Both the position numbers and the translations under genes were made by a program. DNA of 64,000 nucleotides, from positions 21,891,001-21,955,000 of the forward strand of contig NC_079882.1 of the NCBI RefSeq assembly GCF_029227915.1. Direction: 5' to 3'. The notes under the pieces are model-generated. The model was not told where the DNA came from, ran no database searches, and saw nothing but the letters and a program-made list of their open reading frames with translations. Position 1 is the stretch's first letter. The number at the start of each line of letters is the position of its first letter. The stretch is from Hydractinia symbiolongicarpus. Lineage: Eukaryota > Cnidaria > Hydrozoa > Anthoathecata > Hydractiniidae. This document shows positions 33,551 to 44,775 of the stretch, in pieces.

Positions 33551-34128
33551 CAGTTGACTCCCTCTAATTCGAATCTCTATAATTCAAATATTTCTATAAT
33601 TTGAACGAGTGCTCAGTCACCGTCAATTTTACGTAAGAAATTCTTATAAAAAATTTCCTACAATTCGAATTTGTCGAATTCGAAACTTTATATAATTCGA
33701 AGTTTTTCAGTCTCTCCAGCACGATTCTCTCCCTAATTGGAATTTTAGAGTGTAAAGTGGGCTTTGACAAATGTTTTGACAAATGTTTTTCAAAAATTTT
33801 AAAATTGTCTTTGGAACGTTATTTTTTGTACTTGTTGATGCAAATCGTATTGTCGAAAGAGATCGTCTCTCCGATGTAAAGCAATCAAATATTCAACAGT
33901 TTTTTAATAGTTTTTTTGTGTAAACTATAAAAAAATTGAATGAAACTTGAATTATGTTTTCTTGATTTGGAAATTAACGTAATTTCTTTCTGCAATTTAA
34001 TTTCTTTCTGCAATTCAAATTTTCACTCTCTGAAGCTTAAAGTTCGAATTACTTTCTATAATTCGAATCGCTCCATAATTTAAACAAAAATTTTCCCCTT
34101 AAGAATTCGAATTAGGGAGAGTCAACTG
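33551..34128. mobile_element. Pogo-like (Tc1/mariner) MITE
   Basis: The left end CAGTTGACTCCCTCTAATTC is mirrored by the right end GAATTAGGGAGAGTCAACTG, and a TA dinucleotide lies on each side (33549-33550 and 34129-34130). A TA target duplication with CAGTTGA-type ends is the Tc1/mariner/pogo signature. Subterminal ATAATTCGAA-like repeats fill both arms. It is 578 bp long and lacks a transposase. Confidence 0.85.
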
Positions 34129-34821
34129 TAATTCAGTTTTCATAAAATAACAAGAAATAACCAGGATTTTCTTTGTTTATCCATACTGCGTCTTGTAACC
34201 ACCATTTTGACGAGCACGATTTTTTAAAAAAAAACCTTAATTTAGCTGTATTGTTTTTGCACCATGCTTTTGCAAGAAATATAACGCGCTCGACTTTAAC
34301 TTTCATGGCGAAGAAATGCTTGCAGGAAAAAATTATTTGAGTTTTTTTAATTTCGAGTTGTTGTATGTTGTCATTTACATATTGTACGAGCCTTTAAGCG
34401 GGTGAACAAGCGAGAAGTGAAAAAAAAAAATTTTCGTTTTCGTGTTTTTTGGCCTTTTTCGCGGAAGTACCGCGAAAGACATGCGTATTCGCGAAAGTTC
34501 ATCGCACGCGAAGCAACCTAAGAAGCCGATTCATGAAAGTTATTTTGAAAAAAAAAATGTTTTTTTCTTCCGTCTTCAAGATTTCTCTATATTTTTAGGA
34601 TCTAATAACTTTTGAAAATTTTGCGAAAATTAATTTCACGAATAGGGGCCAACATCGCAAAAATAAGTTCTACATCTCGCATCAAAAATCTAATACATTC
34701 TTTATGCTTTAGTTATGGTATTGAGCACTCTTATGATATCACTCCATCACAAGATATATAACAACCCACTATAAATACCTTTTTGCAGAAGAAAAAACAT
34801 AGAAAAAGCGACTAAATTTGA
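34129..34821. other. F-box gene 3' flank with CGCG-rich motifs
   Basis: Contains TTCGCGGAAGTACCGCGAA and related motifs (about 34455-34510), probably MITE debris. It likely holds the 3' UTR of the - strand F-box gene. No ORF of interest. Confidence 0.4.
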
Positions 34822-37187
34822 TCATGTTAAAAGATGAGCTCTCCGATGGAGTATGTTGACAACAACATCCCCGTAATAATTGAGAATAACCAAAGTTTTC
34901 ATCTTCTTGACAACACATTCTATCAATTCATCCTGCACTTTGTTACACTGACTTAAATCTAGAAATGTCAGCTTGGGTAAACTTGTTGAGATTTTTGAAA
35001 ACGAACTTCCATATAATTCATGCAAACCTCGCAAATGAAGTTCTTTCAACTCATGGCAGTTGTCAATTATAAATGCAAGCCCGTCGTCAGAAACTTCCCA
35101 ACACCATGATAGGTCTAGTACTTCTAAATTTCTGCATTTTTCTCCCAGAAAAAACAAACATTCATCAGATATTTCGCTACACTCTGATAAATTGAGATAC
35201 TTAAATTCAGAGGCTTGTTCATCAGTTAGGTTTTTTAGATATTTCAATAGAGATCCCTGCGTGAAGTTTGCGCCTTTTCTAATCTTTAGGTGCTTCAACT
35301 TTGTACACTCTCCAATCCATTCCAAAGCAACGTGAGTCATGTTGGTACAAAATGAAAAACTCAGAGTGCTAAAATAAAAGACAAAAATAAAAAGAAAAAA
35401 AGAAAAGAAGAAAAAAGATCAATAACTTAAGCAGAGAAATTTTGTCAAAATACGTCATACGAAATTCCAGGCCATATTAAGAAGAAATTTTACCATTTAA
35501 AAAACAAAAAAAATTTTCGTCAAATTTAACCTACTGTACTGTAAAAGCTCTGCTAAACGCCCAGTCTCTACTAAACTTCAATAACCTCCCCCCCGCCCTA
35601 AAATTTTGAAAAATCGAATAAATTTCCAAAACGCCTATCTCAAATAAATGCCCATTTACCCAGTCAAAAAGGGGCGTTTATTAGAGTTTCCTCATTCAAG
35701 CAACTTACAGGAAAACATAAGTGATCCTTAAGTCTGTCTACTATATTTAGATAAGTAAAATCATGAAAACACTGACTTTGATTTGTTAGACGGAGACAGT
35801 GACCACTTTATCAATGTACTGTACGCAACTTCTGGATGAAATCACATGGTTAAAATTAAAAAAAAACTTAATAGGGTTATATCCATAGTCAGAACCTTAT
35901 GTAATGCACCCATAGTTTCATGTGAGTTTTAATAGCTTATACAATAATGTAAGAAAGCTAAAATAAATAATCGTACCTCAATTGCACACATTTTGAAAAC
36001 AAATGTACACAGTCATCTCCTAAATTCTCCCCATCTAAATAAACCTTTCTCAATGTTCCACAGTGTTTATTAACCAACATTTTAACAAAGTCTTCAGTTA
36101 TCCACTGTATTCCATCAAAATCAACTTCAGTTAAATTTTTAAAATTTCGGGCTAAAAATATCCCTCCCTCATCACTGAGTTGGTTACAATGCGAAACATA
36201 AACTCTATCAATGGGTAATCCAACGAAGCTGTAGAAAGATTGGTCGCTGATTTGACCACACCCTTCTAAATTTACAGAATGCAACGATTTGCAATAGGTA
36301 GACAACAATTGTAAAATCTCGTTGTTAACTTGTGTACAAAACGCAAAAGATATGTGTTTCAAGTGAGGACAATTCTTAAACAGTTCATGAAATTCTGCAA
36401 CAGTAATCTCAGGACGGCGATTTAATTCAAGACTTGAGAGCTGTTTACACCAAGACACAATAACATCAATAAGCAGCTCGCTTCGAACATCTCCGTAGTC
36501 AGCAGCACTGATAACAGACCAAAAAGATGGGTCCTTTGCTAGTTGAAACCACATGGAACACACAGGTGCAATATACCGACATAATTCTCGTTGTGTAAAA
36601 AACGAAAAGATCTTTAAAAGTATTTCACTGGGAAGGCTGTTGAAAGCACGTTTAGAATCCTTACTTTCTAAATCTGTTACAGCAATATCGTTTAATATTT
36701 TTTGATCTGATCTATTTTGAAACGTTACTTTTTGAAACAAAATTGTCTCATCAAATGTCTTTTTCAATGATGGAGTTTTTACATCCATGAGCCAACTAGA
36801 TGATTCTTGCAGTAAAGTTTGACTTTGTGAAATAGCATTATTAAAATATTCATTGTTTAGATCAATGTTCTTTTCTTTTGTTGTATTAAGATTACACCTT
36901 AACAATTGGCAGTAAGGACACATCTCCCCAACAAGTCGTTTTTCTTCATGCACAGGCTTACACGTACAAAACGCATCCTCATCTTTAAGTTTATTTTTCT
37001 GACTAAATTTAACCATGCAAACTGCCTTGTCAAGTGGCTCACTAGCATCCTCATCGATTATTTTAACGTTTTCACTTGTTTCGATATTCTCATCTATGTC
37101 AAGTAATTGAAGATTTAACAATATATCTGAAATAATATTCACATCATTATTCTGATCAATTTGTTTCTTTTCTTCACTCTTTTCCAT
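34822..37187 (-). CDS. F-box and leucine-rich-repeat protein (2 exons)
   Basis: Exons on the - strand: 37187-35977 and 35368-34822; GT-AG intron; the sum is 1758 nt, 585 aa. An F-box spans about residues 183-226 (FNSLPSEILLKIFSFF .. CSMWFQLAKDPSFW). Leucine-rich repeats of the Cys-containing type follow to the C-terminus (LEVLDLSWCWEVSDDGL, LTFLDLSQCNKVQDELI). FBXL proteins use the F-box to bind SKP1 in SCF ubiquitin ligases and the repeats to bind substrate. The N-terminal 180 residues are acidic and Ser/Asn-rich, with a possible metal-binding cluster CTC..CPYC..C at residues 74-98. I could not assign it to a particular FBXL subfamily, so no symbol is given. A damaged copy of its last exon lies upstream. 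Confidence 0.88.
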
Positions 37188-37628
37188 ATTTGTAAACTAA
37201 AATAAAAAATACAAGCTTAAGTTATATGTGATTACGGTATTATTTTTACTTTTCTATCAGGCTAAGGCATGTTAGACACTTTGCTTTTGGTGACGAAGTG
37301 CTAAAAAGAAGAGGCTATTTTAAGAGATTTATTAATGTTGATACACTTTTATTTGCATTTAAAAAACAAGTATTTAATCCTGGTCCCCTTGACCTGGAAC
37401 TGTGTTATAATTCGCAAAATTCCGAATCGCGTTGGATTTTTAAGTTTTCTATAAAATTTGCGACAAAAGAAGACTAAGAGCTTTAATGTGAGCCCTAAAA
37501 TACGATGTTGGCACATTAAGCATAGCAAAAAACATCAAAAGGAAAGTTGCAAATCTATCACAAGAGCCTCTGCATTTTAGCACTTTTGTAGGTTTTACAA
37601 CTAAAGCTATAATTCAATACTTTGTAGT

Positions 37629-37937
37629 CTAACTTTCTGTAGTTATATCTATACTATGTACTATACCTCCGTAATAATTGTAAATAACCGAAGTCTTCAT
37701 CTTCTGGACAACACATTCTATCAATTCATCCCGCACTTTACTACACTTTCTTAAATCTAGACGTGACAGCTTAGGTAAACTTGTTGAGATTTCTTGAAAA
37801 TGGAGTTCCATATCATTCATGCAAACCTCACAAATAAAGTGCCTTCAATGCATGGCAGTTGTCAATTATAAATGCAAGCCCGTCGTCAGAAACTTCCTAA
37901 TACAATGATAGGTCTAGTACTTCTAAATTTCTGCATT
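37629..37937 (-). pseudogene. Truncated duplicate of the F-box/LRR gene's last exon
   Basis: This segment closely matches 34850-35130, the last exon of the neighbouring F-box/LRR gene, in the same orientation. It shares, for example, GACAACACATTCTATCAATT and GTCAATTATAAATGCAAGCC. The copy has base changes and a small length difference that breaks the frame; the open piece reads STSLPKLSRLDLRKC and ELIECVVQKMKT. It stops abruptly at about 37937, where Copia-like sequence begins, so the retroelement probably removed or interrupted the rest. Confidence 0.85.
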
Positions 37938-37939
37938 CT

Positions 37940-39160
37940 GCAGGCAATATAGCCCACTATAACCAATGACAAGGAGCACGAAATTGCTTCAGTCTGCAAC
38001 ATTGTAAAGGACAATTCTAATAAGAAGCAGAAGACAGTCAAGCTTCATAGACAGTTTGCACATGCTCCAAGTTATAAATTGAAAATCTTGTTCTCTGATG
38101 CTGAGGGTATGGGTAAAAATCTATTTAAACATCTAGAATGTCTTGATGACACATGTAATGTATGTTTGAAATATAAGAAGAAGAAACTGAAACCAATTGT
38201 CTGACTACCAATAAGCACAACATTTAAAAATACAATAAACCTACGATTTGGTTTTTTGACATAATGGATCACTTCACCAGACATAGTGCTTCATGCGTCA
38301 AGAAGAAAAAAATTATTGTAGAAAAGATTTTGAAACATTGGATAGTGACTTTTTTTTTTCAGGAAATTCTTACTTAATAATGGTGGCAAGTTTTTTAACA
38401 ATGAAATGGTGTCCTTATGCAAGAATTTAATATCTGAATGTGCAACACTGCTATTGAAAGTCCATGGAGCAATATACTTATTAGACGCCACAATGGCATT
38501 CTCAGACTAATAGTTCCAAAACTTTTGGAGAACACAGAATGTTCCTCATAGGTGCAAAAATTTTTTTAGTAAACGTAAACTCAAGCTTATTACTCTCTTT
38601 AATTGAAGCATCTGCTACCCAAAGTAATTTAATTACCAGCAATACAGCCAAAACTGAAAAACCAAAAATGAAACAACATGTCGTCGTAAGAATAAATAAA
38701 GATGAAGAATGGCAACCTATAAAATTTTGAGAAGAGGAGGGTAAGCCAGTAGAAAGTTTTCTAATTATAATGTAGAAAATCTAGATGATGACAGTTTGAA
38801 ATGTATTGATTGGACACTGTTAAAAGTGAAAACTAAAAACTGACACAGGAGAAAAAGTATACTTTTTAAATTGTGAATAATGTGATCCAACAGAACTGTT
38901 ACAGGCTAAACATGCTGAGTTAACTAAGTTAAAAAGAGGATGAAGCTTACCATGAAGTAGAAAAATAAAAATAAAGTATGATACCGTATTTTCGCATTCA
39001 GTTGTGAAATGTTAAACAAAGGAGAAATCTGCAGAATAGAACGGGTTAAAGGAAAATCACAGTTAGCTGACTGTTTAACAAAATCAAGAACAAACAGTAC
39101 CAACTTGCTGCAAACATTTGCAGATGGACAACTTGAAATAAAGCAACAACAAAATAAAGT
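37940..39160 (+). mobile_element. Copia-like retrotransposon remnant (integrase to RNase H)
   Basis: In broken + frames: a gag-pre-integrase zinc region (KLHRQFAHAPSYKL, then DDTCNVCLKYKKKK), integrase core pieces (IMDHFTRHSAS; NNGGKFFNNEMVSL; STT of a LPISTTF motif), and at 39045-39130 a C-terminal RNase H motif SQLADCLTKSRTN. Many stops and deletions remove most of the reverse transcriptase, and LTRs were not seen. The order integrase before RT/RNase H is the Ty1/Copia order. Confidence 0.75.
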
Positions 39161-40375
39161 GCCATAAGTAGTTGTGTCATAGCACCTTCAATGTTAGCTG
39201 CTGTTTTTTACATTGGTTGTTTTTAAACATTTGTTTTATTAAAATATTTAACCAACAAAATTAACCACTAGAAACATAAAATAGAAAATAGAAAGTTAAG
39301 ACAAATAGAAAGAATGGGAAGAATGTTATACTTTGTTATTAAAGACTATGGAAACTACTAATCATCTAATGGAGGTTTACAGTATTGTGAAATCTTGGCA
39401 TTGATCATACCAAACAACTGTATTGTCTGATATATACTGATTATATTTGATATATATTTGATTATAACTAAAACTTCAGTGAAACAGTAAAAGTGATATT
39501 ATTAGTAATTAACAAATAGAAAATATGTTAAAGAAAAACTTAAGAAAAAAAAAGTAGTAGTAGTAGTGATTATGTGGCTACCCTTAGGGTAGGGTATTTA
39601 CCTACCCTGCTAATTTTTTTCTGTGATGAAACACAAAAGCAGTTTTACTGTTTAAAAAACTTACATCTTGCAAAAAACAAGTTGGATTCGTAAGACACAG
39701 CTTGAAAAGCTGTCTGTAAATCTTTTTATTTTTTTGACTTAAAAGTTTTGATAATTACTTAAGAAATTATTTTGTGTATTATTGAGTCATTGCTGACATC
39801 ATCAAAATTCCCCTTTTTTCATTTTCTTGAGTGAAATTTTCACAGGCTTATTAACTAGTTTAAAATGAATTGTTAAGAGTTTAACAGGGTATGTTGTGAT
39901 AAAAATGTTCTTACCTGTTCAGTTATATTTTGAACATATTTACATGAATAATCATTAAGTTATCCTGATTATTATTCATACCAGCAATTGCAAACTTTTT
40001 TCAAAAGATAAAAAGATCTTCAAATATATAGACAACTTTTAATCTCTTTTGTATGAAACCAACTTGTTTTTAATGGAAGGTAAGCTTTAAATTTTTTATT
40101 TGAGTTGCAAAAATGTTGAAATTTCCATATAAATAGAAAACAGCCTTATGTTGGATCCCACCCACAACCCTTTTGCATATTAATTATGTGATTTTGCTTT
40201 TTTGTCATCGATGAAAACGCCGCATGTGTATGACATGACGTCCTTAGCTTTGAGGCTAGCATAATACCTTCTTTGATAGTACTAAAACTTGTGTAATTTA
40301 TATATAAGACTCAGCACAAACAATTTCAGGGTCACTGATAAGTGATAAAATTTGTGAGCGATGGAGCATGACATT
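39161..40375. other. Unassigned intergenic sequence
   Basis: AT-rich, with a short AGT microsatellite at about 39551-39567. No gene or larger repeat was recognised. Confidence 0.45.
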
Positions 40376-40777
40376 ATAGATGTGCATATTTTACATGGCT
40401 AGCCTCACAAATATCGAGGGACTTAGATGGAGAGTCCTAAAGTATTTAATGCTCATTTTGAGCTACGCAGACCCAATTAGAGCATGCGCTCTAACTGGAC
40501 AATGTCGGGCAACATCCAACGGCCCACAAGGTGTGCCATCTCCCCAATTTCCCTAACATGGCTTAGGTTAACCCGGGGCTATGGTAATATTCACTCGCTC
40601 ATGTTGAATCGCTGTCAAGAGGAGTCGAACCCCGGTCTCCTTCACAAGTACGAGAACTATAACCACTAATACTCTAGGACACTCCCCATCCAAGCAATGG
40701 CCCCTACTGGAAATAGTAGACAGGGTATATCCCTCAATATTTTTTAGGCTAGCCATGTAAAATATGCACATCTATCT
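40376..40777 (-). mobile_element. tRNA-derived SINE enclosed by inverted repeats
   Basis: The outer arms, about 46 bp at 40376-40421 and 40730-40776, are inverted copies (GATGTGCATATTTTACATGG then CTAGCCT). Inside, the - strand from about 40690 to 40611 has tRNA-like promoter boxes: a box A-like TATTAGTGGTTATAG and a box B GGGGTTCGACTCCTC, with GTACTTGTGAAGGAGACC between them in the place of the anticodon arm. A roughly 170-bp unrelated body follows. This is a SINE head and body. It is not an intact tRNA gene because acceptor pairing is not evident. Confidence 0.7.
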
Positions 40778-41373
40778 ATCTCTATTTAGTTTTGGTTGGT
40801 CCAAGCTCAGATAAAAATCTGAACCTTTTTTTCTAGGGGGCAGAGGGAGAGGAACCCAGAATTTTTTCTTACCCCAAGGAAATCGGAAAAGTTTAGTGAA
40901 GAGAAAATGTATGAGAGAAACTGGATTTCCATGTCCTTGAAGAAAGCTAAGTTAACTAGGCTAAGCTAACAGAAAAGAGTGTACCTGAGTCCAGCTTGCA
41001 GAATAATCATATATGTTTTTGTTTTTAAAATATTTTTTTAAGTAGTAAAACGAGGAACGAGCACAACAGAACGGTGGAACGAATCCGAATTTGGTATCCC
41101 AGAAAAATTGGAATAAAAATGTATTTTAAAAAATCAAAAAAAAAGCTGAACTCTATCAAGGGGGAACCTGTGCCACATTCGGCAATCATTTTGGTCGACG
41201 TTTTATCAGATCGCCAGGGGGCTCTTATAAACAGGAGATGCAGCCAGAATCATCCAGAATGACCCAGAACCATTCGGAATGATTAAGAATCATCGATGAC
41301 CCTCTGCGGTGGTTTTTCGGCGCTTACGTGACGTCGGCGGTCATTTTGTTGTTTTTTATGTAACGAATTGTGA
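40778..41373. other. Unassigned sequence
   Basis: Short frames only. CCAGAATGACCCAGAACCAT-type short direct repeats occur near 41250-41300. No gene was recognised. Confidence 0.4.
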
Positions 41374-43564
41374 TTTCGGCGATTTTATGTAATTACTTTA
41401 ATTTATTCGTATGCTCAATCACCGACTTACTAATCCATGGCTCTCTAACCATTCGACAAACCATTCGACGACCTAAAAGTCATTTCAGACTCGACCACAT
41501 TGGTCATCTGGCGGTACCTGTCTTTTAAGGAAGTGACAATTGAACTTCGCTATATCCAATAAATCCATTGATAATACCGCCACGCTTCTTCCTAGCACCT
41601 TAGACAGAGACGACGAGGTACTTGATCAAAATGTCACATAGAACCAGGTCGCTCTGGACCGGGTCGCTCTGAAGGAAAATTCGGCGGAGGTGAAAGAGGC
41701 GCTGTGATCAGGCAGTGCAAGTCGTCGGTAAAATAACGTTAGTATTTTGCAGAACAACTTATTCTGTGAAAGGTATAAAGTACCTTTCTACGACGATACA
41801 AAGGTATATAAAAAACTTACCAAAAAACCCAACGTAACAAGTATGCTAATATTTTATTCCATATACTTCTTTCTTTATATATAATTAAAGCCAAAGAAGT
41901 GAAAAACTAAACACAACTATCTCGTTCCAACTCTGATTCATTCTTTTTTGTTTTCATTCTGTAAAATTATTCAAAAAGAGGATTTAACGAATTTTTGATC
42001 GTCGCCTAATTTTTGAATGCTGCCGAATTTTCGACCGCTGTTGCATTTCGTTCTTAATAGCTCTTATGGAAACGGTAATTTCCTCCCAAACGACCATTCA
42101 AACACCAACCACCGCGGTACTACATCAAGAAAACGCAAAGTCAGGGGTTTAAACGACCACCTAGGCAATGGATCGCCGAGAAGAACAACCCCGGAATTCA
42201 TTATACCAAGAACACCTCGGTTATTGATACAGCGGCCTAAAACACCGCCGTATCATAGAAAGGCCAAAACCAACGCCGACCTCGCATAGCACCCCCCAAA
42301 AAACGACCGCCGGGCCATCAAAACGTCCGCCGAAACGCCCGCCAACCAAAACTTCGATTAAAATGATTACCAAAATGTGGCACCGATCCCCCTGATACTA
42401 AGGCGTGTCACAAGTCGAGACATGCGCCATCAAGATATTGAAAATAGCGCGGCAAAAGTACACCGTTTGGCCTAATAAATACACGTCTTTTTTGTAACAA
42501 ACACTGAACTTAAGTTAAGAGTCTGACTGTTTCCTAATATTCTTATCTTTTTAGCCTAAAACGCTTTTTTACTTTCTTAAAAATAGTTTATTTCAATTTC
42601 CCACAGGCAACGTTTTGTGATATTCACTTATAAATGTCTGTTTTTTTTATTTTCGATATCTCTAGATCCAACGACTTGTTAACGTGTACACGGTGTTACG
42701 AAGATGTACTGTAGAGTTTTACTTGTTTCTTATTTTATATCTATAATATTAAAATGTTTAGCCAAACTTGTACCCAGAGCTGCTTTCCATTTTTCTGTGG
42801 GAATTTGTAGGTTAATCTCTAGAACTGCCTGAAATTCTCTTTCGATTTCTGTAAAGTGATTTTAGGAGGCCATATCGTACGTAAATTACAATTAGGCGCC
42901 CAGGACTTATAAAAAAGATTCAAGTTCTATACGTTTCCCACACACGTGCCATATCCTGGCGCCAGATCTACATTATATTTTGAAAAATTCAATATGACGC
43001 CAATACGGAGAACACAATGCAAAAGTTGACATGTTCAATAAATTTTTCAAAAGCGCGTCATGTAACCAACAGTAACCGGTTAAATTGTGGCCGCTTATTT
43101 TAAGTAACACGTGTGTTTTTTGTATAATTTATCGATACTTAGAAACTTGGTTTTTGATGTACTTTTTCGTTTCAAAGCAATACGGAATCCGTTTATCTAT
43201 AGTCTGTAGACTGTCTAAAAGACTATTAAAATCCACAAATCAACAGGGCTCGAAAAAACAAATAAACAGCCGGTAAGTGGTCTATTAAAGATTTGGCAAA
43301 AACAAACTTATCCGATTTAAATTCTTCTAACAAATTTCGCGAGCTTTAACTTTCGCGAATCAATAAAAGTTAACCCTTAAAATTCTTTCTTTGCCAGTGT
43401 TTTTTTCGCGAACATTAACTTTGGGGAGTCATTTCATAATTTGTTGAGTGGTCGAGTCGAATTAAGTCGTCGAATGGTTTGTCGAATGGTTAGAGAGCCA
43501 TGGATTAGTAAGTCGATGATTGAGCATACGAATGAATTAAAGTAATTACATAAAATCACCGAAA
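41374..43564. mobile_element. 2.2-kb long-inverted-repeat DNA element
   Basis: The arms at 41374-41502 and 43447-43564 are inverted and nearly identical over about 105 bp (for example TTTTATGTAATTACTTTAAT, CCATGGCTCTCTAACCATTC, ACAAACCATTCGACGAC). The interior has no recognisable transposase. A locally GC-rich part at about 42095-42360 contains a 90-residue + frame (42017-42289) rich in Arg, Pro and Asn with an NLS-like RKRKVR, of unknown meaning. It is probably a non-autonomous DNA transposon; a target duplication is not clear. Confidence 0.7.
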
Positions 43565-44775
43565 CAAATCGTAGATGGTTTTTTGAAAGCTGAGAACCTT
43601 ATTCAATTGTTATCCCATTTTTGAGCTTAATTTTTATCGTGATGACAAATCGTAATACTGACATTAGCAGTATAAGTTACTGTCGATGTGCTAAGCATTA
43701 TTTCCAGAAAGATTTTTTTAATTCCCTTTCAACTATTTCCATATTTCTAAGCAAACTCCGGCGGATCAAAAAGCCATTTAACGACTAATCAAGTGGTTAA
43801 CGACATGACAAATCAGGCGACAACTCGACAACCATTCCGCAACTCGACACATCACTTGATTACTCGATAAGGCATACAACGACTATCAGCAAATTATCTG
43901 TTCTCATCGTTTACACTATTACTGTACTAAGTAAACAACCAGCAAAACAAACTTCGAATAATAACGTATCGAACATATCATAAGTTAATAGAGACATATT
44001 CAAGCCTGACCTTAAATATACTATAGGGGGTGAGCGGATAATCCGTCCTCCCACCCTGCTGTTCTCTTTTGGTATTCTGAATAGACGCTGGCATGCTACA
44101 TATTTAAGTCCCATGCATGCCTCTTAGATTTTTGGATATTGGACATTACTCGAAACTACCCCTTAAATTTCTATGCACTTCTTATAATCAGGAAAATTGA
44201 AATTCACAGCAAAGAAAATTATTCTGCTAAGTTTAGACATGTGATTAACCCGATTTCCCGGGGTTTTTCAATAGTTTGTCCCAGCCTAAAATGTTGTGAG
44301 CAAACATTATTCCCTTGCTTTGCCGGCCCATAAAATAAAGCGACGCAACACACACAAGTAATGCAACAATGCAATGGTTGTGAACGTATTCTCGATGGGT
44401 ATGACAGAAACAAGTGTGAACGGAGGCTTATGGTGAAGGGTAAACAGTGTTGGTTTTGCTACTACAAAAACATATGTAACGTATATGTATATGTAACGAA
44501 CCAAACGGTTTGTCCGTTACCCGGTGCTAGTTGGAATCTGTTGAATTCTACTATTTATAAGTCACAAAAACTGTCTTTAGATATCTATTTTTGGGCACGA
44601 TACTTGGTGGGATCCACCTATTTTTCGCAACAATCTCACGAGTTGCTCGTCGAGCTGCAAAATACCTTGTCATCTGAGCGTGTCTTCCATATCAAGCTTT
44701 GCTAAGCGTCACCCAGGATCTTCATTCCTGTAAAGGCACACCCGAAAGCCAAACCTAGATCTACCGGTCTCGTAA
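43565..44775. other. Unassigned sequence between two DNA elements
   Basis: A + frame at 44361-44705 (114 codons, Cys-rich start MQQCNGCERILDGY) has no recognisable domain or splice support. Motifs like CAACTCGACAACCATTC at 43820-43860 recall the arm sequence of the adjacent 2.2-kb element. Confidence 0.4.

Noticed and set aside
44361-44705. 114-codon Cys-rich ORF
   Set aside because: No domain, no neighbouring exons and no homologue I recognise; reported only as unassigned sequence.
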